Positions 28,701-35,904 of a stretch of DNA of 64,000 nt are shown here, piece by piece (the stretch's first letter is position 1; every line of letters starts with the position of its first letter). Source of the DNA: Okeania hirsuta (GTDB lineage Bacteria > Cyanobacteriota > Cyanobacteriia > Cyanobacteriales > Microcoleaceae); the NCBI RefSeq assembly GCF_003838195.1, contig NZ_RCBY01000010.1:1-64000 (forward strand), in the 5' to 3' direction. A program made the translations under genes and the position numbers. Below the pieces are notes generated by a model. The model ran no database searches. It was not told the origin of the DNA and saw only the letters and a list, made by a program, of their open reading frames with translations.

Positions 28701-29848
28701 TGCATTTAGAAGTTATCAAAGTAGTTGATAATGACTTAGAACCAGATCGAATCTTTAGAAAATTGCTCAAATCAATAGGAATTCAATCTTTTCTGTCTGT
28801 TCCCTTTCAAAAAACATCAGGTCAAATTGGAGCATTAGTATGTCATAATCACACTCAGATCAGCCACTGGAGTGATACAGAAATTAGTTTACTAAAAGCT
28901 GTAGTGGAACAGTTAGATATTGCCTTGACTCAAGCAGAACTTTATAATCAAAGTCGCAGCAAGACAAGAGAATTAGAAACTACTCTCAAGAAACTGAAGC
29001 GGACTCAAACTCAGATGATTCAAAATGAAAAGATGTCTAGTTTGGGTCAACTTGTAGCAGGAGTAGCTCACGAAATTAATAATCCCGTCAGTTTTATTTA
29101 TGGCAATCTTTCTCATGCTAAGGAATATACTCAAAATTTATTCAATTTGATCGATCTATATCAAACCCATTATCCTAACCCACATCCTGAAATTCAGGAA
29201 GAAATAGAAGCTATAGAATTAGAATTTTTGCAGGAAGATTTACCGAAACTTTTTAACTCAATGAAGGTGGGAGCTAATCGTATTGAAGATATTGTCAAAT
29301 CTTTGAGAAATTTTTCACGCCTTGATGAATCTGGACATAAAAAAGCTAACCTCCATGAAGGAATTGATAGTACTCTTACTATTTTATACAATCGTATTAA
29401 TCGGCGACATAATCTTCCTGCAATTGAGATAGTTAAAAATTATGGTAATCTTCCAGAGGTGGAATGTTATCCAGGAGAGCTTAATCAGGTATTTATTAAT
29501 ATTATTAGTAATGCCATTGACGCTATTGAAGAAAAAGATGCAAAGCGGACTACCGAACAAATCAAATTAGAACCAAGTCTCATTGAAATTTCCACTAAAG
29601 TTGTTGGTAAATTTGTACAAATTTGTATTCGGGATAATGGACCTGGTATTCCACCAGAAGTCAAAGAACGTCTTTTCGATCCTTTCTTTACAACTAAGGA
29701 AGTTGGTAAAGGTACTGGACTAGGATTATCTATTAGCTATGAAATTGTAGTTGAGAAACATAGCGGTAGCCTAAAATGTAATTCTAATCCTGGTAAAGGT
29801 ACAGAGTTTGTGATGAAAATTCCCATGAAGCTTATACCCTTTCAATAA
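25766..29848 (+). CDS. Multi-PAS/GAF sensor histidine kinase
   Basis: Soluble sensor kinase of 1360 aa. I count seven PAS domains in series: roughly 30-135, 138-255, 265-390, 395-515, 520-645, 655-765 and 775-890. Each of the later ones closes with a DITE(R/L)K-like PAC end. Domains 2 and 5 share LPQxIFWKDxNSxxxGCN, so they look duplicated. A GAF domain follows (about 910-1070), then a coiled segment, the phospho-acceptor in VAHEINNP (His1102), and the ATPase domain with NIISNAIDAI (N box), DNGPGIP, FDPFFTTK and GKGTGLGLS. There is no membrane segment and no receiver domain, so an unlinked response regulator is expected. Ligands are unknown. It is not in an operon. Confidence 0.93.
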   Translation: MKSDVNSLCTCQKQLVDLQNENAIIQERLYQLEQILDILPENLICQDLTNQEIFYSNRAFQQLSNENQTEILKFSRETNHRHPVEKTTQLKLNDHTEERYLAIHQIPLRNSQGKISYLVTFSQDITELKQVQKSQQLLYSIINSLPQMIFWKDRNSVFLGCNRYAAQICGFSSPTEIIGKTDYDLPSTKEESEWYRECDFRIMETNTPEFNMTETQHRPDGSQAWIDTNKIPLHDQEGNVTGIVVSIEDITEKKHTAAQLQEVTDRWQRIAASTPGLFYQYYQSPTDPIGKFTFLSDGCDDIYEVEPEVALQDNSMLWELVHPDDLLTVQQSVTQAFKLEAIWQTEYRITTPSGKLKWLQATAMPCKQKDGNVYWDGIILDTTELKKTEVALRQSKKKLRYFFEKSPLAAIELDADFRVVDWNHTAEKIFGYSKAEVFGKSTSEFNLVPPSAQDDVAQVIQQLLAGTGGTFNINENITKTGKIIICEWHNFAFYDDAHQLISLFSMAHDVTERQKIQSELVEQRQLLRTIVDTLPQAIFWKDCNSIYKGCNSTFIREINHQSCEEIVGNTDYNFALSEEKARLEQQSDQEIMLSGKPQMHLVEQRQLPNGNLVWLDTCKVPLVDEKGRIFGILGTYADITERKRVEEQLKQQMMAIEAAIDGIAILVDGEHYSYINHAHVQILGYDNPEELLGKSWQILYEQEQIERIKKEAFPIISQQGFWRGECVAKRKDGTKFFQEIALTMTDVGLICICRDISDRKQAEAKIKESYNLLNGVINSTTDLIFAKNLQGEFLLVNTAFANSFNKSVEDILGKDDTAILPLEVVREVRDNDRQTINSGISKDYEEIVPIQGQLRIFLTTKTPFQDAEGNIIGIVGMTRDITELKGTEQKLREKAQREQLFNQIISQIRQSLDIETILNTTLNRVRELMQTDRCLFSWYCTDAEEPYWYSSNVSQIPGLPDIPDKYPASILGSINQKALHLEVIKVVDNDLEPDRIFRKLLKSIGIQSFLSVPFQKTSGQIGALVCHNHTQISHWSDTEISLLKAVVEQLDIALTQAELYNQSRSKTRELETTLKKLKRTQTQMIQNEKMSSLGQLVAGVAHEINNPVSFIYGNLSHAKEYTQNLFNLIDLYQTHYPNPHPEIQEEIEAIELEFLQEDLPKLFNSMKVGANRIEDIVKSLRNFSRLDESGHKKANLHEGIDSTLTILYNRINRRHNLPAIEIVKNYGNLPEVECYPGELNQVFINIISNAIDAIEEKDAKRTTEQIKLEPSLIEISTKVVGKFVQICIRDNGPGIPPEVKERLFDPFFTTKEVGKGTGLGLSISYEIVVEKHSGSLKCNSNPGKGTEFVMKIPMKLIPFQ

Positions 29849-29865
29849 ATTCAAAAGTCCTCACT

Positions 29866-29904
29866 AAAGTCAAAAGTCAAAAGTCAAAAGTCAAAAGTCA
29901 AAAG
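29866..29904. repeat. Heptamer tandem repeat (AAAAGTC)n
   Basis: About five to six consecutive copies of CAAAAGT directly after the kinase stop. Short tandem repeats of this kind are common in filamentous cyanobacteria. A similar tract is at 49979-50014. Confidence 0.9.
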
Positions 29905-30038
29905 TTAGAAGTTATATGATGTCCGGTAGCATAGTTTGTGTATAAAATTAAGGTGACAATAGGAGAAAACCTTCTGCTTCCTGCCTTCTGCCTTCTACCT
30001 TCTGCCTTCTGCCTTCTGCCTTCTTCCTTCTTCCTTCT

Positions 30039-30569
30039 TCAAGAAGATGGTATCAAACGTTTTCTCATAGATTCTGCACGTCTTTTTGCAGTATCATTTT
30101 TTGGGTCACATTTCAATGCTGACTCATAAGCTTCTAAAGCTTGAGCAGTTAATTTTTTCTTCTCATAAACATGGCCTAAATTATTGTAAACAGTTACATA
30201 ACTAGGGTCTATTTTTAATGCTTCTTTATATTGCCTAATAGCAATATCGTATTGCTCTTTAGCAAAGTAAGAAAAACCAAGAGCATTATAAATTTTAGCA
30301 AAACTTTCTGAATTTTCTGAACCTTTTAATTTCAGAGCTTTTTGTAACAATTCAGTTGCTTGAGAATACAATTTTTTTTCTAAAAATATACTGCCAAGCT
30401 GATAATATTCATCTATTGTTCCCTGTTCTTTTGTCAGTTTACTTTTCAAATTAGAAAGCTGAATTTCAGTTTTCCTTGTCTTCGCAATCTGGCGAATGAC
30501 AAATATACCTGCCACAGACAATAATATCAGTAGTATTAATAGGTATAAAACTGGTAGAGTGCTATCCAT
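30039..30569 (-). CDS. Ycf37-like TPR protein (photosystem I assembly)
   Basis: Protein of 176 aa: one N-terminal membrane helix (about 5-26), a short charged stretch, then three tetratricopeptide repeats (EYYQLGSIFLEKKLYSQA; KIYNALGFSYFAKEQYDIA; TVYNNLGHVYEKKKLTAQA). Architecture, length and the closing KRRAESMRKRL match Ycf37 of cyanobacteria and red-algal plastids, which helps photosystem I accumulate at the thylakoid. It lies 120 bp downstream of rplT on the same strand and may be cotranscribed with rpmI-rplT. Other single-helix TPR proteins cannot be fully excluded without alignment. Confidence 0.72.
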   Translation of the reverse strand: MDSTLPVLYLLILLILLSVAGIFVIRQIAKTRKTEIQLSNLKSKLTKEQGTIDEYYQLGSIFLEKKLYSQATELLQKALKLKGSENSESFAKIYNALGFSYFAKEQYDIAIRQYKEALKIDPSYVTVYNNLGHVYEKKKLTAQALEAYESALKCDPKNDTAKRRAESMRKRLIPSS

Positions 30570-30692
30570 AATTAATATTAATTTTTATAAGTAATAAGGC
30601 TAGATTTGAAATCTTATGGAGTGGAGTAGGAAGTAGGAAGTAACTGTCATAAAAATTCCCGGTTCCCAACTCCCTAAATCTTCTAGTTGATA

Positions 30693-31049
30693 TTATCCTT
30701 TAGCTTGACTTGCTAATTCAACTACTTTAGCAAAAGTTTCAGGATCTAAAACTGCTAATTGGGCTAACATTTTACGGTTAATGGCAATATTAGTTTTTTT
30801 CATATTACCTATTAGTTGACTATAACTCATGCCCTGTTGACGAGCTGCAGCATTTATCCGAGTAATCCATAAACGACGGAAATCCCGTTTGCGTTTACGG
30901 CGATCGCGATAGGCATTGCGTAACGCCTGCATAACTCGCTGGTTAGCTACTTTAAATAGTTTAGACTGTCTACCTCTAAATCCTTTAGCTAGTTTAAGAA
31001 CTTTGTTACGGCGTTTACGGGCAACATTACCTCTTTTGACTCTGGTCAT
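30693..31049 (-). CDS. rplT: 50S ribosomal protein L20
   Basis: 118 aa, highly basic. It begins [18 protein letters not shown], followed by [19 protein letters not shown] and the arginine-rich [15 protein letters not shown], all diagnostic of bL20. It binds 23S rRNA early in large-subunit assembly and in some bacteria represses its own operon. It follows rpmI by 18 bp, forming the usual rpmI-rplT pair. infC is not adjacent here. Confidence 0.98.
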   Translation of the reverse strand: MTRVKRGNVARKRRNKVLKLAKGFRGRQSKLFKVANQRVMQALRNAYRDRRKRKRDFRRLWITRINAAARQQGMSYSQLIGNMKKTNIAINRKMLAQLAVLDPETFAKVVELASQAKG

Positions 31050-31067
31050 AAATTTCCCCCTAAAATT

Positions 31068-31265
31068 TTACAAATATGGAAGCATTAAACGTACATTTTC
31101 TTCATTAGTCTCATGGACAAGAGCCATTTTAGACAGACGACCCTTGCGAGTGGAGCTTTTATGTTGCAACAGATGACTCTTAAAAGCTTTACGACGCATG
31201 ATTTTTCCACTGCCTGTTACTTTAAAGCGTCTAGCTGCCGCCTTGCGAGTTTTTAGTTTTGGCAT
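31068..31265 (-). CDS. rpmI: 50S ribosomal protein L35
   Basis: 65 aa from ATG at 31263-31265 ([20 protein letters not shown]). An in-frame upstream extension to 31307 adds 14 non-homologous residues and was rejected. The lysine/arginine-rich core with [14 protein letters not shown] is typical of bL35. First gene of the rpmI-rplT pair. Confidence 0.97.
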   Translation of the reverse strand: MPKLKTRKAAARRFKVTGSGKIMRRKAFKSHLLQHKSSTRKGRLSKMALVHETNEENVRLMLPYL

Positions 31266-31829
31266 GATTTGCAGTAATTTTAGACACAATGTTTTATTAT
31301 AGCACAAAAATTTGTTAAAATCAAATACCTATTTTATTGGATATGTCCAGAAAAGAGGGAATAGGAAACAGGGAACAGGGATAAATAATTGATGATTTAT
31401 ATAGGACTTAACTTTTTTTCTTGCTCTTAAGCTTCCTGCATCTTCCTTCTTCCTTCTTCCTGACCTTTGCTACCGGACATGATATTAGATTTGGACTTCA
31501 AGTTTGACCTAACAACAACCTTATGATAAAAAAATCAGACTAGACTACTTTGCGCTTCATTGATGAGCAAAGTTTTCTAATCACAATTACCGAAAAATTA
31601 AGGTATAAAGCCTCTCAATTCATGGATAAAAAAGCGGTGGAGGGATGGCGAACCGCGTTTGCGGTAGCATTCCGTAAGGAAAGCAGCTCTGATCAGAGCT
31701 GGTTTTGGAGCCATATCCAATCGACCAAGAGAAGAAAAAAAATCCATCGATCCAATCCTCTTATTTATAAGAAGAGGTAATTCTAAATTCTAAATTCTAA
31801 ATTCTTGAACCCCAAAGTAATGATACTAA
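31266..31829. other. Intergenic repeats between rpmI and scpB
   Basis: Includes GGGAACAGGG-type low complexity, a family C end (CCGGACATGATAT at 31473-31485), and a composite repeat around 31585-31800. The composite repeat has AATTACCGAAAAATTA, GCGGTGGAGGGATGGCG, an AGCTCTGATCAGAGCT palindrome near 31685, and TAATTCTAAATTCT copies also found before ilvA. The open frame at 31550-31780 is a translation of this repeat and was not called. Confidence 0.55.
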
Positions 31830-32342
31830 ATGTTTAGTCTTCCTAGTAAAATTGAGGCAATTTTATACCTCAAAGGACAACCCCTCTCCATTTCTGAAAT
31901 TGCTGAAATTGCCAAATGTGAGCGTGGCCAAGTTAAAGATGCTTTAATCGAATTAATGTCTGAATATGCCCATCGACATACTGCCTTAGAAGTTATAGAA
32001 ACAGAAAAAGGTTATAGTCTTCAACTCAAAGCAACTTTTGCTGAGTTGATAGAATCTTTGATTCAACCAGAGTTGGGAGTAGGTGCTCTGAGGACTTTAG
32101 CAGCGATCGCCCTCAAAGGAGGTATTACTCAATCAGAATTAGTAGATATTCGTGGTTCAGGAGTTTATCAGCACGTTCCAGAACTTGTTACCTTGGGGTT
32201 TGTTCGTAAACGTCGTCAAAAGGAATCTCGTTCTTATTGGTTACAAGTCACAGATAAATTTCATCAGTATTTCCAACTAGATCAACTTCCCCAACAATTA
32301 TCACTTGACCTTAATTCTTTATCCCATGATGAAGAGGAATAA
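31830..32342 (+). CDS. scpB: Segregation and condensation protein B
   Basis: 170 aa. Two winged-helix domains form the ScpB fold: the first is IEAILYLKGQPLSISEIAE, the second GALRTLAAIALKGGITQSEL followed by RGSGVYQHVPELVTLGFV. ScpB dimers bind ScpA and stimulate the SMC ATPase in chromosome condensation. Length is near the lower end of the family. scpA is not adjacent. A family F repeat begins 56 bp after the stop. Confidence 0.92.
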   Translation: MFSLPSKIEAILYLKGQPLSISEIAEIAKCERGQVKDALIELMSEYAHRHTALEVIETEKGYSLQLKATFAELIESLIQPELGVGALRTLAAIALKGGITQSELVDIRGSGVYQHVPELVTLGFVRKRRQKESRSYWLQVTDKFHQYFQLDQLPQQLSLDLNSLSHDEEE

Positions 32343-32397
32343 AATTTGGAAATACAAATAATTCTTAAGTAGGCAGAATCGTATCCACTCAATATAA

Positions 32398-32544
32398 TAG
32401 ACATCTCCTCCAAATGAGGCAGTAGGCAGCTTTGCTGTAGGCAGTAGGGAACCCACCCCTCGCCCCTCCCCCTCCCAGGAGGGGAAATAATTGATATATA
32501 TAGTGTGAGAATTGATTTGATTTTTGATTTTTACCAGATGTCTA
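32398..32544. repeat. MITE-like element F, copy 2
   Basis: A 147-bp element with the same termini and nearly identical interior as 20910-21056. It overlaps a minus-strand open frame that merely translates the repeat. Confidence 0.85.
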
Positions 32545-32560
32545 ATGGGATAGGCAATAA

Positions 32561-32869
32561 TTATAACTGCCAAGGCCAATCAAAGGGATGATAGAAGAGC
32601 GAGCATATGGGTTCAATCAATAAGGGTAGCCAAAATAAGAATATTGTATGAACGAAAACGATTATTATTAAATCAATTTGTTGCAGATTTTGTTGTGAAG
32701 TTAAGTTTTGGTCTATTGTTATAAAAGCATCAAAACTTGATGATGCTAATTTTAACAACTCTCCATTTTTTATTCCTGCCCAACCTTGTTCTGGAACTGT
32801 TATTACTTGATGATTTATAATTTCTCTTTTGAGCTTTTTAGGTAAGCATTCATCCAGCAATATTTTCAT
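32561..32869 (-). CDS. DUF5615 PIN-like toxin-type protein, damaged C-terminus
   Basis: 102 aa. The N-terminal ~72 residues fit the DUF5615 PIN-like family: MKILLDECLPKKLK with the acidic pair DE, VPEQGWAGIKNGELL, and FDAFITIDQNL with the second acidic site. Members pair with DUF433 proteins as predicted toxin-antitoxin modules. The start overlaps the end of the DUF433 gene by 20 bp, so they are translationally coupled. After LIIIV the sequence changes to a Phe/Trp-rich tail (FVHTIFLFWLP...DWPWQL). Expected family patterns reappear in other frames (LRSYN-like, VIII-like), suggesting small indels. Whether it is active is doubtful. Confidence 0.7.
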   Translation of the reverse strand: MKILLDECLPKKLKREIINHQVITVPEQGWAGIKNGELLKLASSSFDAFITIDQNLTSQQNLQQIDLIIIVFVHTIFLFWLPLLIEPICSLFYHPFDWPWQL

Positions 32870-33077
32870 AGGTTTGTTTCAATAATGTTTCTTGAGCTAA
32901 CTTTAATAGAGAAACTGCTTGTTCTTGAGTCACCGTAGGAAAATCATCAAGAAAATCTGCTATAGTTTCTCCTGCACTTAAATAATCAATAAGAGTTTTA
33001 ATAGGAACGCGAGTATTTTTAAAGACTGGTATACCTGATAATATTTCTGGAGATATTTCTATTAAATTATTGTTCAT
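32850..33077 (-). CDS. DUF433-family antitoxin-type protein
   Basis: 75 aa from ATG at 33075-33077 (MNNNLIEISPEILSG). GIPVFKNTRVPIKTLIDYL and FLDDFPTVTQEQAVSLL are the DUF433 pattern, a small DNA-binding-like fold usually encoded just upstream of a DUF5615 protein. A longer frame upstream (to 33260) translates the HicB gene tail region and was rejected. Predicted antitoxin of the pair with 32561-32869; this pairing is from family knowledge and gene order. Confidence 0.85.
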   Translation of the reverse strand: MNNNLIEISPEILSGIPVFKNTRVPIKTLIDYLSAGETIADFLDDFPTVTQEQAVSLLKLAQETLLKQTYENIAG

Positions 33078-33190
33078 AGTTTTTGCTCTTTTGTGTTTTG
33101 ATTTTTGTAATCCTTTTGAGGATAGCACAAAAAGTTGTAATAAAAAAGTAGCGATCGCGAAGCGGAACGGAGTTCTATCGCCTGTTTTAT

Positions 33191-33400
33191 CTATGTCAAG
33201 ATAGACCGATTTTTTGGTGTAGGAATTTCTCGTCCTAATTCTTGAGCAGTTTCTATCCATTCTTGCATAATTATTTCTACGTTTTGTAGTGCTGACTGAT
33301 AGGTTTCTCCATCAGCAATACAACCTGGTAATTCTGGAACTTCTGCTATAAAGGCTTGGTCTTCTTGACTCCAGTATACGATTATTTCGTAGTGTAGCAT
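33191..33400 (-). CDS. HicB-family antitoxin, orphan
   Basis: 69 aa. YEIIVYWSQEDQAFIAEVPELPGCIADGETYQSAL is the partial RNase H-like fold of HicB antitoxins (the xxxEVPELPGC motif is diagnostic). It lacks the C-terminal DNA-binding domain of long HicB forms. No HicA toxin (short, with a GSHxxF motif) was found on either side, so it appears unpaired. It precedes the DUF433/DUF5615 pair on the same strand by about 110 bp. Confidence 0.82.
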   Translation of the reverse strand: MLHYEIIVYWSQEDQAFIAEVPELPGCIADGETYQSALQNVEIIMQEWIETAQELGREIPTPKNRSILT

Positions 33401-33689
33401 TGGCTTAATTTTCTAGATGATATTTGATAATAACTGCACAAATTTGTTTGACTTGATGAGCTTTTGCTTATGGGCTTTTGGCTAGAATATTTAGAATTTC
33501 AGGCTAGGTGGCCAATTTAGAGTTAAGGTTTTGGACTAAAGTATAGCTTCTTTAAAGAGCGATCGCTCTTTGATTTTATAAGTTTTTCTGGAAATTCCTT
33601 ATTAGTTGAGAATATGCTTGTGCTACATTATTAGAAACTATTAATTTTTTTTATTTAAGCCTAGCCATCTCTAAAATGAGGAAAATTTT

Positions 33690-34511
33690 ATGACACGAGA
33701 CCCCGCTGTTTTAAAAAAAGTATCAGTTAGTCTTCCTTTTGGTCTGGGTTCAGCAGAATGGGAAGCTGACTCAACAGAACGTCATGCTGCTTGGTCGCTT
33801 TATGTTGAATTGGTAACGCGTATTTCGGTACAACCTTTGCAGGAAGATGAAGGTATTATGAGAGAGGCTTTAAATTCCCTCTATAGTTTGTTTGGAACTA
33901 CTCGCGAAATTCTCAGAGAAGCTGGCCCTGATGTGGGTGCATCTCATAATTCAGTTGGTGGTCTTGCTATTGCTGTTCTCAACCAAGGATTACGACCTTT
34001 TCTGACAAAGTGGCATCCTAATTTAGAGGAATTAGAGAAACAGCTTAGTTTGGGAAAGTGGAAATTAGCAGATTCAGTAACTTGTTTTCATCTGTTACAA
34101 CTTGTAGGACGTACAAATGAAGGTTGGCTGGGAGCAGAAGATATAGACAGGCTTCCTTGTGATGACATTCACAGAATAAATAAACTTTGGCTCAAATACA
34201 GTAATGAACGTTTTGGGTTTAGTGTTCAGAAGGAAATTTATATTGGTACTGGAAATATATTGGGAAAACTGAACAAAGATGCTTACAAATTATTTGTACA
34301 GAAAGTAGGATGGAAAAAACAGCGAGATTGGGGGTTTAGTGGAGGATGGTTATCTTACGATGATATTACTTTTGATCTTGCAGCTCCAAGAGGACACCTC
34401 CCTGTTGTGGATAAACGACTAAGAATAATAGGAGAAAAACTACATTGGAGGACTAGCAATCAATATGATTTTTCTCTCTTGACGCGCCGTTTTTTGACTT
34501 GTAGTCTGTAG
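33690..34511 (+). CDS. GUN4-domain protein with helical N-terminal domain
   Basis: 273 aa. Residues ~112-242 form a GUN4 domain: LGKWKLADSVTCFHLL, GWLGAEDIDRLPCDDIHRI, then NKLWLKYSNERFGFSVQKEI (FGFSVQ at 175-180) and GHLPVV. GUN4 domains bind protoporphyrin and Mg-protoporphyrin, and stand-alone GUN4 activates Mg-chelatase through ChlH. The first ~110 residues are a predicted helical domain (HAAWSLYVELVTRISVQPL, SLYSLFGTTREILREAGPD) that I cannot assign. I believe it recurs in regulatory or conflict proteins, but this needs a search. It has no membrane segment. Downstream, on the same strand, are a TIR fragment and a TIR-GUN4 protein. It is unlikely to be the housekeeping gun4 because of the extra domain. 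Confidence 0.8.
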   Translation: MTRDPAVLKKVSVSLPFGLGSAEWEADSTERHAAWSLYVELVTRISVQPLQEDEGIMREALNSLYSLFGTTREILREAGPDVGASHNSVGGLAIAVLNQGLRPFLTKWHPNLEELEKQLSLGKWKLADSVTCFHLLQLVGRTNEGWLGAEDIDRLPCDDIHRINKLWLKYSNERFGFSVQKEIYIGTGNILGKLNKDAYKLFVQKVGWKKQRDWGFSGGWLSYDDITFDLAAPRGHLPVVDKRLRIIGEKLHWRTSNQYDFSLLTRRFLTCSL

Positions 34512-34572
34512 CACTTTCGGGTGCAAGTCTACACTATTGTACTCAACCAATATTAAAAACTCTAACATATAA

Positions 34573-34686
34573 ATGTCTGATCCAAAAAAGTTTAATGTTT
34601 TCCTTTGCCACAATAGTCAGGACAAACCTGCCGTTGAAAAAATTGCCGAGGAACTTCTTGCTCAAATTGCTGGTGTTGAATCTTGA
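34573..34686 (+). pseudogene. TIR-domain N-terminal stub
   Basis: A 37-codon frame reads MSDPKKFNVFLCHNSQDK, then AVEKIAEELL, and stops. FNVFLCHNSQDK is the first strand and loop of a bacterial TIR domain, and parallels FDVFLSHNSRDK in the next gene. Everything after the first helix is missing. It is either a truncated relic from duplication of the downstream gene's N-terminus or the remains of a third TIR gene. Confidence 0.7.
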
Positions 34687-34703
34687 AAAAAGGAAGATAG
34701 TTA

Positions 34704-35828
34704 ATGGCTGAAACAGAAAAGTTTGATGTCTTTCTTAGTCATAACAGTCGTGATAAAGATAGCATTAGAATTATTGCACATCAACTTGAACAAGGGGGTT
34801 TTATCACATGGTTCGATGAAGATCAATTTAAAGGAGGAATTGTATGGCAAAAAAAACTCTATAAAGCACTTGATAAAACTAATCTTGCTTTCTTTTTTAT
34901 TGGAACAAATGGTGTAGGACCATGGCAAGAGGAAGAGATAGACTATTTACATAATCGTTATATAAGTAGTCGCAAGAAAAATATATCCATTATTCCTATA
35001 TTTCTACCTGGAGCTGGTATCAAGGATGTTCCTAGAGACCTAAATTATCTAAATAAGTTTCAGTTTATATTTCTTCTTAACTTGGATGATTATAGCGAAA
35101 TTAGCAAATTGTTGGAAATATTTTCAACTTTTGGCATAGTCCCAAATAAACGAAAAAAAAAGCCTAAGAAGGACGACGACCCCACACCAAAAAAAACGCA
35201 TCCTTGTGGCTACATTAGGTTAGAGAGATTGCTTAATCAAGGAAAATGGAAAGAGGCAGATGAAGAAACTATTACTTGTATGGTAAAAGTTTCAGAGCAA
35301 AAGGGAACAGGAAGATGGCTGAATTTCAAGCATATAGAAAACTTTCCTTACACAGACCTTTGTACCATTGACAATCTCTGGGCAGAAAATAGCAAAGGCA
35401 AATTTGGTTTTTCTGTCCAAAAGGAAATTCATCAGATTTCTATGAGTAAAACGAAAAATAATAAGCAAGGATGGAAATTGTTTTGCAGTAGAGTTGGCTG
35501 GCAAAGAGCTGATATGGAAACAGAAAGTAATTTAACTGGACACTTTCCTCGGAAAGTTTGGCAACGCATTCGACTTTCAACAGTTGCAACAGTTGAACCC
35601 CCATTCTTAGATTTATATACCGTCATTAGTCTTATCATTAGCTCTATAGTTAGCTTAGGTAGTGCGATTATACTTGCTAATATATTAGATGCAGGTAATC
35701 ATTTTCACCCATCATATGTTTTATGTTTTTTGCTTTGGTGGGGTATTATGATATATAGGGGAGTATCTCGACAGCGATTTGAGGCAAAAATGATAGTTTT
35801 TCAGACTTTACTTTCAAAAGTAAGGTGA
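34704..35828 (+). CDS. TIR-GUN4 fusion protein with C-terminal membrane helices
   Basis: 374 aa with three parts. Residues 5-140 are a TIR domain: FDVFLSHNSRDK (7-18), WFDEDQFKGG (36-45), and GPWQEEEIDYL (72-82), where the Trp and following Glu residues sit where TIR NADases carry the catalytic Glu. A Lys/Asp-rich linker (147-166) leads to a GUN4 domain at ~170-285 (GKWKEADEETI, NFPYTDLCTIDNLW, GKFGFSVQKEI). Two hydrophobic helices follow at ~303-326 and ~336-352. The layout suggests a membrane-tethered, porphyrin-responsive TIR effector; that is inference. It ends 75 bp from the end of chlH on the opposite strand. Confidence 0.85.
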   Translation: MAETEKFDVFLSHNSRDKDSIRIIAHQLEQGGFITWFDEDQFKGGIVWQKKLYKALDKTNLAFFFIGTNGVGPWQEEEIDYLHNRYISSRKKNISIIPIFLPGAGIKDVPRDLNYLNKFQFIFLLNLDDYSEISKLLEIFSTFGIVPNKRKKKPKKDDDPTPKKTHPCGYIRLERLLNQGKWKEADEETITCMVKVSEQKGTGRWLNFKHIENFPYTDLCTIDNLWAENSKGKFGFSVQKEIHQISMSKTKNNKQGWKLFCSRVGWQRADMETESNLTGHFPRKVWQRIRLSTVATVEPPFLDLYTVISLIISSIVSLGSAIILANILDAGNHFHPSYVLCFLLWWGIMIYRGVSRQRFEAKMIVFQTLLSKVR

Positions 35829-35850
35829 GCAAATATTCACCCACCCTACC

Positions 35851-35904
35851 AATGGATAATTAATAATTAGAGATAACTTTCATTATCATCCATTATCCAT
35901 TAAT
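35851..35904. terminator. Possible bidirectional terminator between TIR-GUN4 and chlH
   Basis: An imperfect inverted repeat: ATGGATAATTAATAATTA on the left and TCCATTATCCATTAATTA on the right, in the short gap between two convergent genes. It could act in both directions, but it lacks a clean GC stem and T-run, and similar ATGGATAATTAAT tracts are common low-complexity repeats. Confidence 0.3.
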
